Made by a program: the position numbers and the translations under genes. From positions 1 through 34,749 of the forward strand of contig CANGIZ010000019.1 in NCBI GenBank assembly GCA_947454025.1: a DNA stretch of 34,749 nt, written 5' to 3'. Positions 23,283 to 31,682 of the stretch are shown piece by piece. The stretch comes from Bacteroidota bacterium (GTDB lineage: Bacteria; Bacteroidota; Bacteroidia; Chitinophagales; Chitinophagaceae). Below the pieces are notes generated by a model. The model made no database searches. It was not told the origin of the DNA and saw nothing but the letters and a program-made list of their open reading frames with translations. Every line of letters begins with the position of its first letter. Position 1 is the first letter of the stretch.

Positions 23283-25443
23283 TGATGAACCATTTATTTT
23301 CAGTAAATATTGCAGATACCATTGTAACTGATGGCCTTTTATCAAAAAAAGGACTCCAGATAATTGGCCGCTCTTTATTACTAGTCACTAATTGATTATC
23401 TATCCATATAGTACCATTCTCGATACTTATTGTGATATCTGAAAATGTTGTTCTGTCTCCATAAGGTAATATATAAATTATCTGACCTTCAATGCCATCA
23501 TTTAAAATATAATTTCGACCACCTATTCCGCTTAGCTTATGAATTGAAATGGATAGATCAATTGTTTCTTGTTGATCTTCGGATTTATTACTTGACAATG
23601 TCAATTTAGACAACAATCCTATAGTTGTTAATTTTGTTGAACCTTCCAATGGTGAAGCATTTAAGCTTTCAAGTGTGGGAAGTGTTTGATCTCCAGTGTT
23701 AGCACCACTTATACTTGTAATACCTAATTTTGTTTTAATAGTAGTATTTGTTTCATCACCCGTATTTATTCCTGAAGTATTCGATAAAACACCTGATTGA
23801 ATATCCGTTACGTAATTTTTATTTGTACTTGCTGCGATGTCCGCAGTTGTAGCATCGGCACCTGCTGTGACTAAGCCTTTGGCGTCATAAGTAACTTTAG
23901 TTTTAGTAGCACCAGTTATGGCAGTATTTCCTGCAACTGCACCTAAACTAACCAAAGTAGGAAGGACTTGGTCACCAGTGTTGCTGCCGCTTAAAGTAGT
24001 AACACCAAGTTTAGTTTTTATAGTTGAAGTAGTTTCATCTCCAGTATTTGAACCACTAAGTGTAGCGATGCCTAATTTTGTTTTAATGGTAACATCGGTT
24101 TCATCACCCGTATTTGTTCCTGATAAGTTTGCAACTGCTGTATTTGCTAGCATACTATTAGATATCGTACCACTAGCTATGGAAGTTACATTGCCAACAC
24201 TGGTTACTACGCCTGTTAAGTTTGCATTAGTTGTAACTGTTGCGGCATTACCAGAAGTGGATTGGTTCCAAGTAGGGATTGTTCCTGATAATAATGAGTA
24301 CGGAACTGATCCCGCAATTAAGGTGCCAATTGTTGTTATAGATGCAGAACCAGCAACAGGTGAAGCGCCAATACTATTATAAGATATAGTTTTAGCATTT
24401 ATACCATTAAATGTGTCCCCCGACACATTGCCAGTTCCAGTATTGTCGAATGTTAAATTAGTTGATGTGTATGAAGGGATAACAATGTCTTTACTGCCAT
24501 CGAATGCAACGCCGTTTATATATCTTGCTGTTTCTAAAGTAGTAGCGCTACTTGCATTACCTGAAAGTGTGCTGACAATTCTTGGTGCAATAAAGGAAGT
24601 ATTGTCTCCCATTAACTTGAGTCCACCTGCAGATATTTGTAAGTTACCTTCTACATTACTCAATACAGCAGCAGGTATTTGTTTTCCCAATGTATCACTA
24701 GCAATAGATAAAGAACCTGATGAAATAAATAAGCCTTTAAAAGGTTTTTCAAGTGTACCCAAAGTAGAAGTTGCACCCAGTGATTCAATATTTCCACCGA
24801 CAGTGACGTTTTTTGAAGCCACAAAGTTTCCTAATATGCTAATATCAAATGTATCCTTGCCTTCAAGGGAAATGGAACTAACAAAATTTCCTACTTTTTG
24901 ATAATTCAACAATAAAAATGCAGTATCAAATGAATTTAATTTACTATTAATTCTGCCGTCATTTATTGCAATTTGTTTTGCATTAGCGATTGATAAGTCG
25001 GTAGTGGTGATAAGTCGATTGTTCATACTTGTAGTGTCAAAATTGCTAGTAGCTGAATACAATGCAAAAGGGACACTTAACAACTCACTAGTTCCGTTTA
25101 TTCGATAATCAAAACCGCCATCAGGATCGGTTTCGGTAAATACAAAATAGGGGCCTTTGCTCCAATCGATAGATGAAAATTTACCCATTAATATAGCACC
25201 AGTTCCAATTTGTAAACTAATCAATCCATTTAAATTTGTAATTCCTTCCTGTGTCTCTATATACACAGGAGTACCATTGGCATCTCCCTTTATAATGCTA
25301 ATTCTCATCCCAATATGTTTTAGCGACAACAAGTTATTGGAAGCATCTCTTATCACTGCTTGATAACTTATTTTTTGGGGTACTTGAGCGTTATTAGTAT
25401 TGTATAATAATTGAAACATTAGTACTAAAACTATATACTTCAT
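23260..25443 (-). CDS. Secreted surface protein with phage-tail-fibre-like repeats
   Basis: A 727-residue exported protein: signal peptide (about 1-19, ending NNAQ), then the Bacteroidota N-terminal module QKISYQAVIRDASNNLL...ETQEGITNLNGLISLQIG...LLSVPFALYSA (about 22-131), then a long low-complexity Ser/Thr/Gly/Asn beta region. The phrases ARYINGVAFDGSKDIVIP (307-323) and NANLTGVVTSVGNVTSI (406-422) and five SGxNTGD motifs (441-585) resemble trimeric phage tail fibres. A C-terminal module (about 615-727) is less repetitive. It lacks its own T9SS sorting domain, but the gene one base upstream encodes a protein that has one. Likely a surface fibre or adhesin; function unproven. AT-rich, laterally acquired in appearance. 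Confidence 0.8.
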   Translation of the reverse strand: MKYIVLVLMFQLLYNTNNAQVPQKISYQAVIRDASNNLLSLKHIGMRISIIKGDANGTPVYIETQEGITNLNGLISLQIGTGAILMGKFSSIDWSKGPYFVFTETDPDGGFDYRINGTSELLSVPFALYSATSNFDTTSMNNRLITTTDLSIANAKQIAINDGRINSKLNSFDTAFLLLNYQKVGNFVSSISLEGKDTFDISILGNFVASKNVTVGGNIESLGATSTLGTLEKPFKGLFISSGSLSIASDTLGKQIPAAVLSNVEGNLQISAGGLKLMGDNTSFIAPRIVSTLSGNASSATTLETARYINGVAFDGSKDIVIPSYTSTNLTFDNTGTGNVSGDTFNGINAKTISYNSIGASPVAGSASITTIGTLIAGSVPYSLLSGTIPTWNQSTSGNAATVTTNANLTGVVTSVGNVTSIASGTISNSMLANTAVANLSGTNTGDETDVTIKTKLGIATLSGSNTGDETTSTIKTKLGVTTLSGSNTGDQVLPTLVSLGAVAGNTAITGATKTKVTYDAKGLVTAGADATTADIAASTNKNYVTDIQSGVLSNTSGINTGDETNTTIKTKLGITSISGANTGDQTLPTLESLNASPLEGSTKLTTIGLLSKLTLSSNKSEDQQETIDLSISIHKLSGIGGRNYILNDGIEGQIIYILPYGDRTTFSDITISIENGTIWIDNQLVTSNKERPIIWSPFFDKRPSVTMVSAIFTENKWFINGGTSTH
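23689..24123 (-). repeat. Coding repeats: SGxNTGD with 22-residue period
   Basis: Within the tail-fibre-like protein, SGxNTGD occurs at residues 441, 463, 485, 557 and 579. Gaps are 22, 22, 72 and 22 residues, so the units are 66-bp repeats interrupted by one spacer of about 50 residues containing KTKVTYDAKGLVTAGADATT. Three units continue as ETxxTIKTKLG, and two as Q.LPTL.SL. The regular period suggests a repeating beta-structural unit, as in fibre shafts. Confidence 0.85.
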
Positions 25444-25444
25444 A

Positions 25445-25912
25445 TTAATCTATTTTAAAAATTTCATAAGATCGTTCTTCTGTAATTCCTCTATTAATTT
25501 TTATTATATATACAGAGGAAGGAAATTGTTTTAATGATACTTGGCTAGTTTCATTTTTGATCTCTCCACTTGCCAATTCAATACCACAAGCATTATAGAT
25601 ACTATATCGGAGATTATTATAATACAGGTTTTGTACTTTGAATTGAACTAAATCTTTGGTAGGGTTGGGATATATAGAAACTTCAACTTTTGACTTTTTT
25701 TTACTAGCATTAATAGTTAATCCATTTTGAATTCCCTCGTCAAGTTTAAAATTTATCCCTTTTTGTAAAAAAAACACTTCCCCGATGCTTGAACTAACAG
25801 ATCCATTAATATTATATATGTCTAATCCAGAACTATTGGATGAATATTGTGCATTTAGATTGTAAGAAAATGTAACTAAATAAAATAAATATATGCTTAG
25901 AATAATTTTCAT
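25445..25912 (-). CDS. T9SS type A sorting-domain protein
   Basis: A 155-residue exported protein. A signal peptide (about 1-21, ending NLNAQ) is followed by a short region (SSNSSGLDIYNINGSVSSSIGEVFF, about 25-50) and a C-terminal type IX secretion sorting domain starting at VSIYPNPTKDLVQFKVQ (about 77-93) with the expected YNACGIELASGEI and later S.YIIKI strands. The T9SS recognises the C-terminal domain, moves the protein across the outer membrane and often attaches it to surface A-LPS. Its stop is one base from the ATG of the tail-fibre-like gene, so the two are almost certainly co-translated and may act together on the surface. AT-rich relative to the housekeeping genes. Confidence 0.88.
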   Translation of the reverse strand: MKIILSIYLFYLVTFSYNLNAQYSSNSSGLDIYNINGSVSSSIGEVFFLQKGINFKLDEGIQNGLTINASKKKSKVEVSIYPNPTKDLVQFKVQNLYYNNLRYSIYNACGIELASGEIKNETSQVSLKQFPSSVYIIKINRGITEERSYEIFKID

Positions 25913-26127
25913 ACTGTAAAGTTCAATGGATCTTTACGTATAATTATTATATTTAAATTAAAAAAATTTACATATTTTACATATTGAAATACATTAGATG
26001 ATTTGGATCAATTATCCGAAAAATTAACATGATCAAAATCATTTTAATTTTAAAACTTATAGCTTATTTTGAATTGAATAAGATTATATTCACTTTGGGT
26101 AATTATATAAATTTTAAATCAATAAAT

Positions 26128-26481
26128 ATGAGTTTTACAAATGATCATAAAGAGCTCGAAAAGTTAAAACCACAAATGATTGTTCAGATTGTTCAGTATA
26201 TACCTAATGCTGTAGTTAGTAAGACGATCTTGAAGCGAATAACAGGTAATGTTACATTGTCCTCATTTGATGTTGGAGAAGAATTGCCAGAGAAATTATC
26301 TCCTTATGATACATTTGTTCAAATTATTGATGGTCAGGCTGAAATTACTATTGACGATAAATTGTTTACTTTAAAATTAGGTGAAGGTATGATTATCCCT
26401 TCTCATGCATTGCATCATTTTCATGCAAATGAGCAATTTAAAATGATTGCAACAGTAATAAAAAGTGGTTATGAAGACTAG
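26128..26481 (+). CDS. Cupin-domain protein
   Basis: A 117-residue single-domain cupin starting MSFTNDHKELEKLKPQ. The second half shows the fold: QIIDGQAEITIDDKLFTLKLGEGMIIPSHALHHFHANEQFKM, with motif 1 reduced (no HxH pair, only Asp/Glu nearby) and motif 2 histidines in HALHHFH. It is therefore likely a small-molecule sensor or a low-complexity metal binder rather than a classical dioxygenase. The frame is open back to 26029, but the N-terminal extension is hydrophobic low-complexity sequence unlike cupins, and the ATG at 26128 starts a proper domain. An AraC-type regulator gene follows within 50 bases on the same strand. Confidence 0.75.
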   Translation: MSFTNDHKELEKLKPQMIVQIVQYIPNAVVSKTILKRITGNVTLSSFDVGEELPEKLSPYDTFVQIIDGQAEITIDDKLFTLKLGEGMIIPSHALHHFHANEQFKMIATVIKSGYED

Positions 26482-26531
26482 GCAATATAATTCGTATTAA
26501 AAATTTCATATTGAGAATATATATAAAATAT

Positions 26532-27071
26532 ATGGTTAGTTTAAGGTGTAAAAACCTTGTTAAATCAAAATTAGAGAAATTATCAATTCCTTATTATAAT
26601 GTTGAATTAGGCTACGCCGAACTTACTCATGTTGTTGATGATGCTACTTTACATTCTTTAAATATTGAACTCAAAAAGGAAGGTCTTGAAATTCTAGATA
26701 ATCATAATGCTATAATAATTGAAAAAATTAAAAATATAATTATAGAATTAGTTCACTATGATGAATCTAATCCTTTGGTAAATCTTTCAGATTATATTAC
26801 CGATAAATTACAATTAGATTATGTTTATCTGTCTAATTTATTTACAAAAGTTAAAGGTCAAACAATCCAGCAATTTTATATACATCACAAGATCGAAAAA
26901 GCAAAAGAGCTAATTTTATATGATGAAAAAAACTTTTCTGAAATTGCAGATATATTACACTATAGTTCTATTGCACATTTTTCAAATCAGTTTAAAAAAA
27001 TTACTGGTGTTACGCCGTCACTTTTTAAAAAAATGAAATTTGAAAGAGATATGAACATTGAAAATTTATAA
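26532..27071 (+). CDS. AraC family transcriptional regulator (short)
   Basis: A 179-residue protein. The last 100 residues form a typical AraC/XylS double helix-turn-helix domain: LSDYITDKLQLDYVYLSNLFTKVKGQTIQQFYIHHKIEKAKELILYDEKNFSEIADILHYSSIAHFSNQFKKITGVTPSLFKK. The first 75 residues (MVSLRCKNLVKSKLEKLSIPYYNVELG...) resemble a small ferredoxin-like sensor domain rather than a cupin. The ATG at 26532 is preferred over the TTG at 26511. The gene is AT-rich and sits 50 bases after the cupin gene, and its stop is 3 bases from the convergent namZ stop. Targets and ligand unknown; the cupin gene is the obvious candidate partner. Confidence 0.85.
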   Translation: MVSLRCKNLVKSKLEKLSIPYYNVELGYAELTHVVDDATLHSLNIELKKEGLEILDNHNAIIIEKIKNIIIELVHYDESNPLVNLSDYITDKLQLDYVYLSNLFTKVKGQTIQQFYIHHKIEKAKELILYDEKNFSEIADILHYSSIAHFSNQFKKITGVTPSLFKKMKFERDMNIENL

Positions 27072-27074
27072 ATA

Positions 27075-28244
27075 TTAGGAATACAGTAAATAAGGGGCTA
27101 TCATTTCTCTCCATTCATCTACTCTTAATAATTTACCCAGTTGTTGTAGCCAAGGTTGTAGAGGTAAATCAAATATTTTTTCGGCATCTGGTATGCCTAA
27201 AAGCAAAGACAAATGATTTTCGCCAGTTGGGTTTGCATTCGTAGGGTAAGGCATCCATTTAAAATCATTAGGATGTGCGTCCTTTACTAATTTTAAAAGT
27301 AATAAACCATTAAGTACGGCATCATAATGATAAGGGTCAATCACTTTAATGCGGATGCCCTTCGTTTCAACAACATCTCCATTTATTATTAATGGTAATT
27401 TTAAATTTTCTATTTTAAAATCTTCACTTAAAATATGCTGACAAATCATTGAAATTGCTGGTATATTCAACCAATCAGCACCAATCCATTCAAAAGAGAA
27501 AGGAGTCCCCCTACCAACCGACACGTTGGTTGCTTCAAAAAAACAAAGCCCTGGGTATAAAACAGCAGCTTCCATATTTTGTAATGCAGGAGATGGATTT
27601 ACCCATGCTTTATTCCAATCATAAAACTGTGCTTCTCTTTTTATTCCACTGCATTCAATTACTGATAATTGTGCGTTCCAGTTTAGGGTAACATTAAAAT
27701 ATCGAGCTAATTCGCCAAGCGTACATTGGTGTTTTATAGGAATATTGAATCGACCAATAAAACTCGAAATGGTTTCATCTAACATAGGGCCTTCAGCTAA
27801 AGATAAACTGCCACCAAGTGGATTAGGTCGATCTAAAATAAAAACATGTTTATTGAATTTTGAAGCAGCTTCTATCCAATAAGTCATTGACCATAAATAA
27901 GTATAAAATCGGGTACCTGCATCAGGAATATCGAATAATAAAATATCAATATCGATTAGATCCGACTCGGTAGGCATAAATTTTTCACCATACAAACTTA
28001 TGATTGACAAACCTGTAATAGGATCTTTTGCATTTTCAATTTTTGCACCATCAGCGCCTTCTGCTGTTATTCCATGTTCAGGTGAAAAAAGTTTTACCAA
28101 ATGAAATCCTTGTTCCTGTAACGCTAATCGACTGGATTTTCCAGTACTTGTTTTTGCGGCATCATTGGTTAATAAGCCTATGCGTTTTACTTTCCAATCA
28201 GGTTGTTGTTGTAATATCCGATCAATTCCAAACAGTAAAGGCAT
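27075..28244 (-). CDS. Exo-beta-N-acetylmuramidase NamZ-like (DUF1343)
   Basis: A 389-residue DUF1343 family protein; characterised members (NamZ, glycoside hydrolase family 171) remove terminal MurNAc from peptidoglycan fragments. Family blocks are visible: RIGLLTNDAAKT, FSPEHGITAEGADGAK, DILLFDIPDAGTRFYTYLWSM, LDRPNPLGG, GPMLDE and ATNVSVGRGTPFSFEWIGADW. There is no signal peptide: the protein starts MPLLFGIDRIL, and a TAA (the stop of the upstream gene) lies in frame seven codons before the ATG, so none can be hidden upstream. That would place it in the cytoplasm, perhaps in wall-fragment recycling; this is inference. It lies 18 bases downstream of the YkgJ-like gene, probably in one operon. 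Confidence 0.88.
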   Translation of the reverse strand: MPLLFGIDRILQQQPDWKVKRIGLLTNDAAKTSTGKSSRLALQEQGFHLVKLFSPEHGITAEGADGAKIENAKDPITGLSIISLYGEKFMPTESDLIDIDILLFDIPDAGTRFYTYLWSMTYWIEAASKFNKHVFILDRPNPLGGSLSLAEGPMLDETISSFIGRFNIPIKHQCTLGELARYFNVTLNWNAQLSVIECSGIKREAQFYDWNKAWVNPSPALQNMEAAVLYPGLCFFEATNVSVGRGTPFSFEWIGADWLNIPAISMICQHILSEDFKIENLKLPLIINGDVVETKGIRIKVIDPYHYDAVLNGLLLLKLVKDAHPNDFKWMPYPTNANPTGENHLSLLLGIPDAEKIFDLPLQPWLQQLGKLLRVDEWREMIAPYLLYS

Positions 28245-28262
28245 AAATGTATTTGTAATAAA

Positions 28263-28805
28263 TTATGCTTGTGATTTAAAACCAGTATCGATTTTTAAAG
28301 TTTCAAGCACATTAAAAATGATTGGGCAACGATCATAATGCATATAAGTCGTAAACAATCTTTTATTAAAGTCGGGAACATGAAATGCAGGAAATTCTTT
28401 ACAACCCGCAAAGCGATGTGAGTATACACTGCAACTATTTCCTACTAAGAAATGGCAGGGAATCGCATTCACCACCATTCGGCCGGATTCACCTTTGTCG
28501 AGGTATTTTTCGTCAAATTCGGCTCTAGTCTGTCCTAAATGTGCGGATAAGTTGTTGGCCTCTTCCTCATCTATATTTACCATAAGGCTCTTGCAACAAT
28601 TGCCGCAATCGGTACATTCAATTTTAGGTGAAATGGTCTCAGATAGCTCAAAAACGGCATTATCTAGGCTTATACTGTCCAAATTCCTTAAAAATTCTTG
28701 GAATTTGAGGTTTTCAGCTTCAAGTTCAATAGCCTTGTTTTTGATATATTCAAGGTCAACAATAGGATATGGTGCTTCGTTTTTGATGGGATAAAGATAA
28801 TGCAT
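28263..28805 (-). CDS. YkgJ family cysteine-cluster protein
   Basis: A 180-residue protein carrying the YkgJ (Fe/Zn-cluster type) signature: ECTDCGNCCKSLMVNIDEEEA (about residues 67-87), then PCHFLVGNSCSVYSHRFAGCKEFP (about 118-141). The conserved cysteines C..C..CC and C......C......C are intact and would bind a metal or iron-sulfur cluster. The biochemical role of this family is not established. Upstream Met codons at 28823 and 28895 extend the frame, but Met 28805 (MHYLYPIKNEAPY) starts where the family does. The gene is divergent from parE and precedes the NamZ-like gene. Confidence 0.85.
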   Translation of the reverse strand: MHYLYPIKNEAPYPIVDLEYIKNKAIELEAENLKFQEFLRNLDSISLDNAVFELSETISPKIECTDCGNCCKSLMVNIDEEEANNLSAHLGQTRAEFDEKYLDKGESGRMVVNAIPCHFLVGNSCSVYSHRFAGCKEFPAFHVPDFNKRLFTTYMHYDRCPIIFNVLETLKIDTGFKSQA

Positions 28806-28848
28806 AAATCCTTTTATCCACATTTGCCCATTTTTGAAGCTTTTTGGA

Positions 28849-28878
28849 TTGCAAAAGTGAGTTCGAGCATTAGATTTG
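28849..28878 (+). promoter_or_regulatory. Promoter of parE
   Basis: TTG (28849-28851) and TAGATTTG (28871-28878, a full TAnnTTTG match) are separated by 19 bases. The start would be near 28883, leaving a leader of about 39 nt before the parE ATG at 28922. It lies in the divergent region shared with the YkgJ-like gene. Confidence 0.65.
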
Positions 28879-28921
28879 CAGCTAGACGAGGGCAATTTAT
28901 GCCCATAAAGTATTGATAATT

Positions 28922-30817
28922 ATGGCAGAAGCAAAGGTAGGGTCAGAATATAACGAAGACTCCATTAGGTCACTCGATTGGAAAGAACATATCCGATTAC
29001 GTCCTGGTATGTACATTGGTAAATTAGGAGATGGGTCTGCTCCTGATGATGGTATATACGTATTAATAAAAGAAGTTATTGATAACTGTATCGATGAACA
29101 TACAATGGGGTATGGTAAGCAAGTTGAAATCTCAATTCAAGATAAAACTGTTACGATACGAGATTATGGTCGTGGTATTCCTTTGGGTAAAATTGTAGAC
29201 GTAGTTAGTAAGATTAATACGGGTGCGAAATACGATAGTAAGGCCTTCCAAAAATCAGTGGGTTTGAATGGTGTGGGTACCAAGGCAGTGAATGCATTAA
29301 GTGAGGATTTTACAGTAACCGCTTTTAGAGAAGGGAAATGCAGATCGGCTAGTTTTCAAAAAGGCCAATTGATTAATGAAACTAAGGAAACCAAAACAAC
29401 CGAACAAAATGGAACCTTGGTAAGCTTTACGCCTGATGCCACAGTTTTTAAAAACTATCATTTCATTTACGAATATATTGAGAGCCAACTTTGGAACTAT
29501 TGTTATTTGAATGCAGGTTTAGTGATTCACTTTAACGATAAAAAGTTTGTAAGTAAGAATGGTTTATTGGATTTGTTGGAACGTAAAACCAACCCCGATG
29601 AATTAAGATATCCTATTATGCATTTAAAAGGAGAAGATATCGAAGTAGCCATTTCGCACAACAATGATTATGGTGAAGATATTTTTTCGTTTGTGAATGG
29701 TCAGTATACTACACAAGGTGGTACCCACCAACAAGCATTTAGAGAAGCTTATGTAAAAGTGATAAGAGATTTTTATAAAAAAGATTATGAAGCCTCTGAT
29801 ATAAGAACCAGTATTGTGGCTGCCGTTTCGGTGCGTGTACAAGAACCCGTTTTTGAAAGTCAAACCAAAACAAAATTAGGTTCTCAGAATGTTGCTGATG
29901 GTGGGCCTAGTATGAAGAATTTTGTCACTGAATTCTTATCAAAAGAATTAGATAATTTTTTACATCGGAATGCAAATGTGGCAGATGCACTTAAAAAACG
30001 AATTGAACAAAACGAACGTGAACGTAAAGAATTGGCAGGTATCAAAAAACTAGCCAACGAACGTGCTAAAAAAGCCAATCTGCACAATAAAAAATTAAGA
30101 GATTGTCGTGTGCATTTAAACGACGACTTGCCGGCAAAGAATAAAGAAATGTTTATTGCTACACAGCAAGCAAGTACTTTATTTATTACCGAGGGAGACT
30201 CTGCAAGCGGAAGCATTACAAAATCACGTAATGTAGATACGCAAGCCGTATTTAGCTTACGAGGTAAACCATTAAACGCTTTTGGGTTAACTAAAAAAGT
30301 GGTTTATGAAAATGAAGAGTTTAACTTATTGCAACATGCATTAAATATTGAAGATGGCCTAGACGGATTACGCTATAATAACATCGTAATCGCAACCGAT
30401 GCCGATGTGGATGGAATGCATATTCGATTATTAATGCTCACTTTCTTTTTACAATTTTTCCCGGATTTAGTTAAAAGAGGGCATGTGTTTGTTTTAGAAA
30501 CGCCGTTGTTCCGTGTTCGAAATAAACAAAAAACGATTTATTGTTACGACGAAAATGAAAAACAAAAAGCAATAAATGAGTTAGGTAGCAAACCTGAGAT
30601 TACTCGATTCAAAGGATTGGGTGAAATTAGTCCTGAAGAGTTTGGAAAGTTTATAAATGCAGATATTAAATTAGCACCCGTTATTTTAGAACAAGGCGAT
30701 CATATTCAACATTTGTTGGAATACTATATGGGTAAAAACTCACAAGAACGACAAGATTTTATTATCAATAATTTAAAAGTAGAACTAGATAAAGCGCATG
30801 ATACACTTAGTGTTTAA
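28922..30817 (+). CDS. parE: Topoisomerase IV-type subunit B (GyrB/ParE-like)
   Basis: A 631-residue ATPase subunit of a type IIA topoisomerase that passes DNA duplexes to decatenate or relax DNA. The GHKL ATPase is clear: [11 protein letters not shown] (Glu51, Asn55), RDYGRGIP (80-87), [14 protein letters not shown] (114-127). The Toprim domain has EGDSA (424-428) and DADVDG (493-498). The C-terminus is short, lacking the large insert of enterobacterial GyrB. A TTG three codons upstream was rejected. Its partner is parC, two genes downstream, so the pair is the second (ParE/ParC) enzyme rather than gyrase. The stop overlaps the DUF1835 gene by 20 bases. Confidence 0.93.
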   Translation: MAEAKVGSEYNEDSIRSLDWKEHIRLRPGMYIGKLGDGSAPDDGIYVLIKEVIDNCIDEHTMGYGKQVEISIQDKTVTIRDYGRGIPLGKIVDVVSKINTGAKYDSKAFQKSVGLNGVGTKAVNALSEDFTVTAFREGKCRSASFQKGQLINETKETKTTEQNGTLVSFTPDATVFKNYHFIYEYIESQLWNYCYLNAGLVIHFNDKKFVSKNGLLDLLERKTNPDELRYPIMHLKGEDIEVAISHNNDYGEDIFSFVNGQYTTQGGTHQQAFREAYVKVIRDFYKKDYEASDIRTSIVAAVSVRVQEPVFESQTKTKLGSQNVADGGPSMKNFVTEFLSKELDNFLHRNANVADALKKRIEQNERERKELAGIKKLANERAKKANLHNKKLRDCRVHLNDDLPAKNKEMFIATQQASTLFITEGDSASGSITKSRNVDTQAVFSLRGKPLNAFGLTKKVVYENEEFNLLQHALNIEDGLDGLRYNNIVIATDADVDGMHIRLLMLTFFLQFFPDLVKRGHVFVLETPLFRVRNKQKTIYCYDENEKQKAINELGSKPEITRFKGLGEISPEEFGKFINADIKLAPVILEQGDHIQHLLEYYMGKNSQERQDFIINNLKVELDKAHDTLSV

Positions 30818-31637
30818 CACAGCAGATATTGCTGCCTTAGAAGCTGCCATTGAATTGGACGAAACCATTGCAGGGAAAGTTGTTGAAATAAAAGACGACT
30901 ACGCTGTTGGCCCATTGTTAGATATTTATGAAACTGAGGGATATCAGGTACGTCGTGATTGGTGGAAAAATGTATTGGAGTTTTCTCCTTATGCAGAACA
31001 ATTGGATATTGTAGATGATAAGTTAACAGTACATCAATTAATAAATGCCTTAAATCATGACGAGAACGAAGTGATTTGGATTTGGATGGGACAAAATGCA
31101 CACGATGTGTCGGGTTATTATTGGTTTATGAGTCAAGTAAAAGAATACCAAGGTCGTATACAAGTATTATATTTAAATAATCTTCCTTTTTTAAATGAAA
31201 AAGGACAATTGTTTTATCCAACTTATTTAAGCCAAATACAACCAAAAGAGTTTTTGAAAGCCAAGAAATTAGCAAGACCCATAACGTTGAGTGAATTTGA
31301 ATTAGATCCGGACGAGTGGAAAAAATTATGTCAAGAAAATGAAGGTGTTCGATTTTTAGAAGGAGGAAAAAAATTAGTGAGTTTGCATATTGGATGTTAT
31401 GATAAAGAAATTCTATCCTTATTAACTAAAAATGCACAAAAACTACCAAGTGCCTTATCCAATATCATGGCTAAATTAAAAGTGAAATTGGGGGATGCTT
31501 TTATTGTATATCGTTTAAAAGCAATGGCAGAAGAAGGCAAAATAGTATTGGTTGGTGATTGGGCTAAAGGATGGAAAGACATGGTCGTGCAAATGCCAGG
31601 TGGATCTGCAATTGTTGCAGATGCCGAACAAGCTTAA
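30798..31637 (+). CDS. DUF1835 domain protein
   Basis: A 279-residue protein with an N-terminal DUF1835 region ([40 protein letters not shown], about 1-125) and a C-terminal DUF3658-like half (about 140-250). The ATG lies inside the parE gene; the two overlap by 20 bases in different frames, so it is probably translationally coupled. The molecular function is unknown; the Asp/Glu-rich pocket in the first half and the conserved WxWMGxNAxDVSGYY (about 93-108) suggest an enzymatic or binding site. Its place between the topoisomerase subunits is discussed under findings. Confidence 0.8.
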   Translation: MIHLVFNTADIAALEAAIELDETIAGKVVEIKDDYAVGPLLDIYETEGYQVRRDWWKNVLEFSPYAEQLDIVDDKLTVHQLINALNHDENEVIWIWMGQNAHDVSGYYWFMSQVKEYQGRIQVLYLNNLPFLNEKGQLFYPTYLSQIQPKEFLKAKKLARPITLSEFELDPDEWKKLCQENEGVRFLEGGKKLVSLHIGCYDKEILSLLTKNAQKLPSALSNIMAKLKVKLGDAFIVYRLKAMAEEGKIVLVGDWAKGWKDMVVQMPGGSAIVADAEQA

Positions 31638-31682
31638 TCAAAACTAAATGAGTCTATTAAATAGTATTAAAAATTATTAAAC

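Noticed and set aside
23689..24123. Possible CRISPR-like or non-coding tandem repeat
   Set aside because: The repeats have a 66-bp period, stay in one reading frame and vary mainly in ways that keep the SGxNTGD peptide, so they are protein repeats.
23918..24901. Two plus-strand frames of 154 and 162 residues
   Set aside because: They are antisense to the tail-fibre-like gene; their repeating Val/Pro/Ser pattern is the mirror of the repeats on the coding strand.
26029..26127. 33-residue N-terminal extension of the cupin protein
   Set aside because: The extension is hydrophobic, AT-driven low-complexity sequence, while the Met at 26128 begins a plausible cupin.
28495..28916. Plus-strand frames of 99 and 72 residues upstream of parE
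   Set aside because: They are antisense to the YkgJ-like gene, whose cysteine motifs show the true coding strand.
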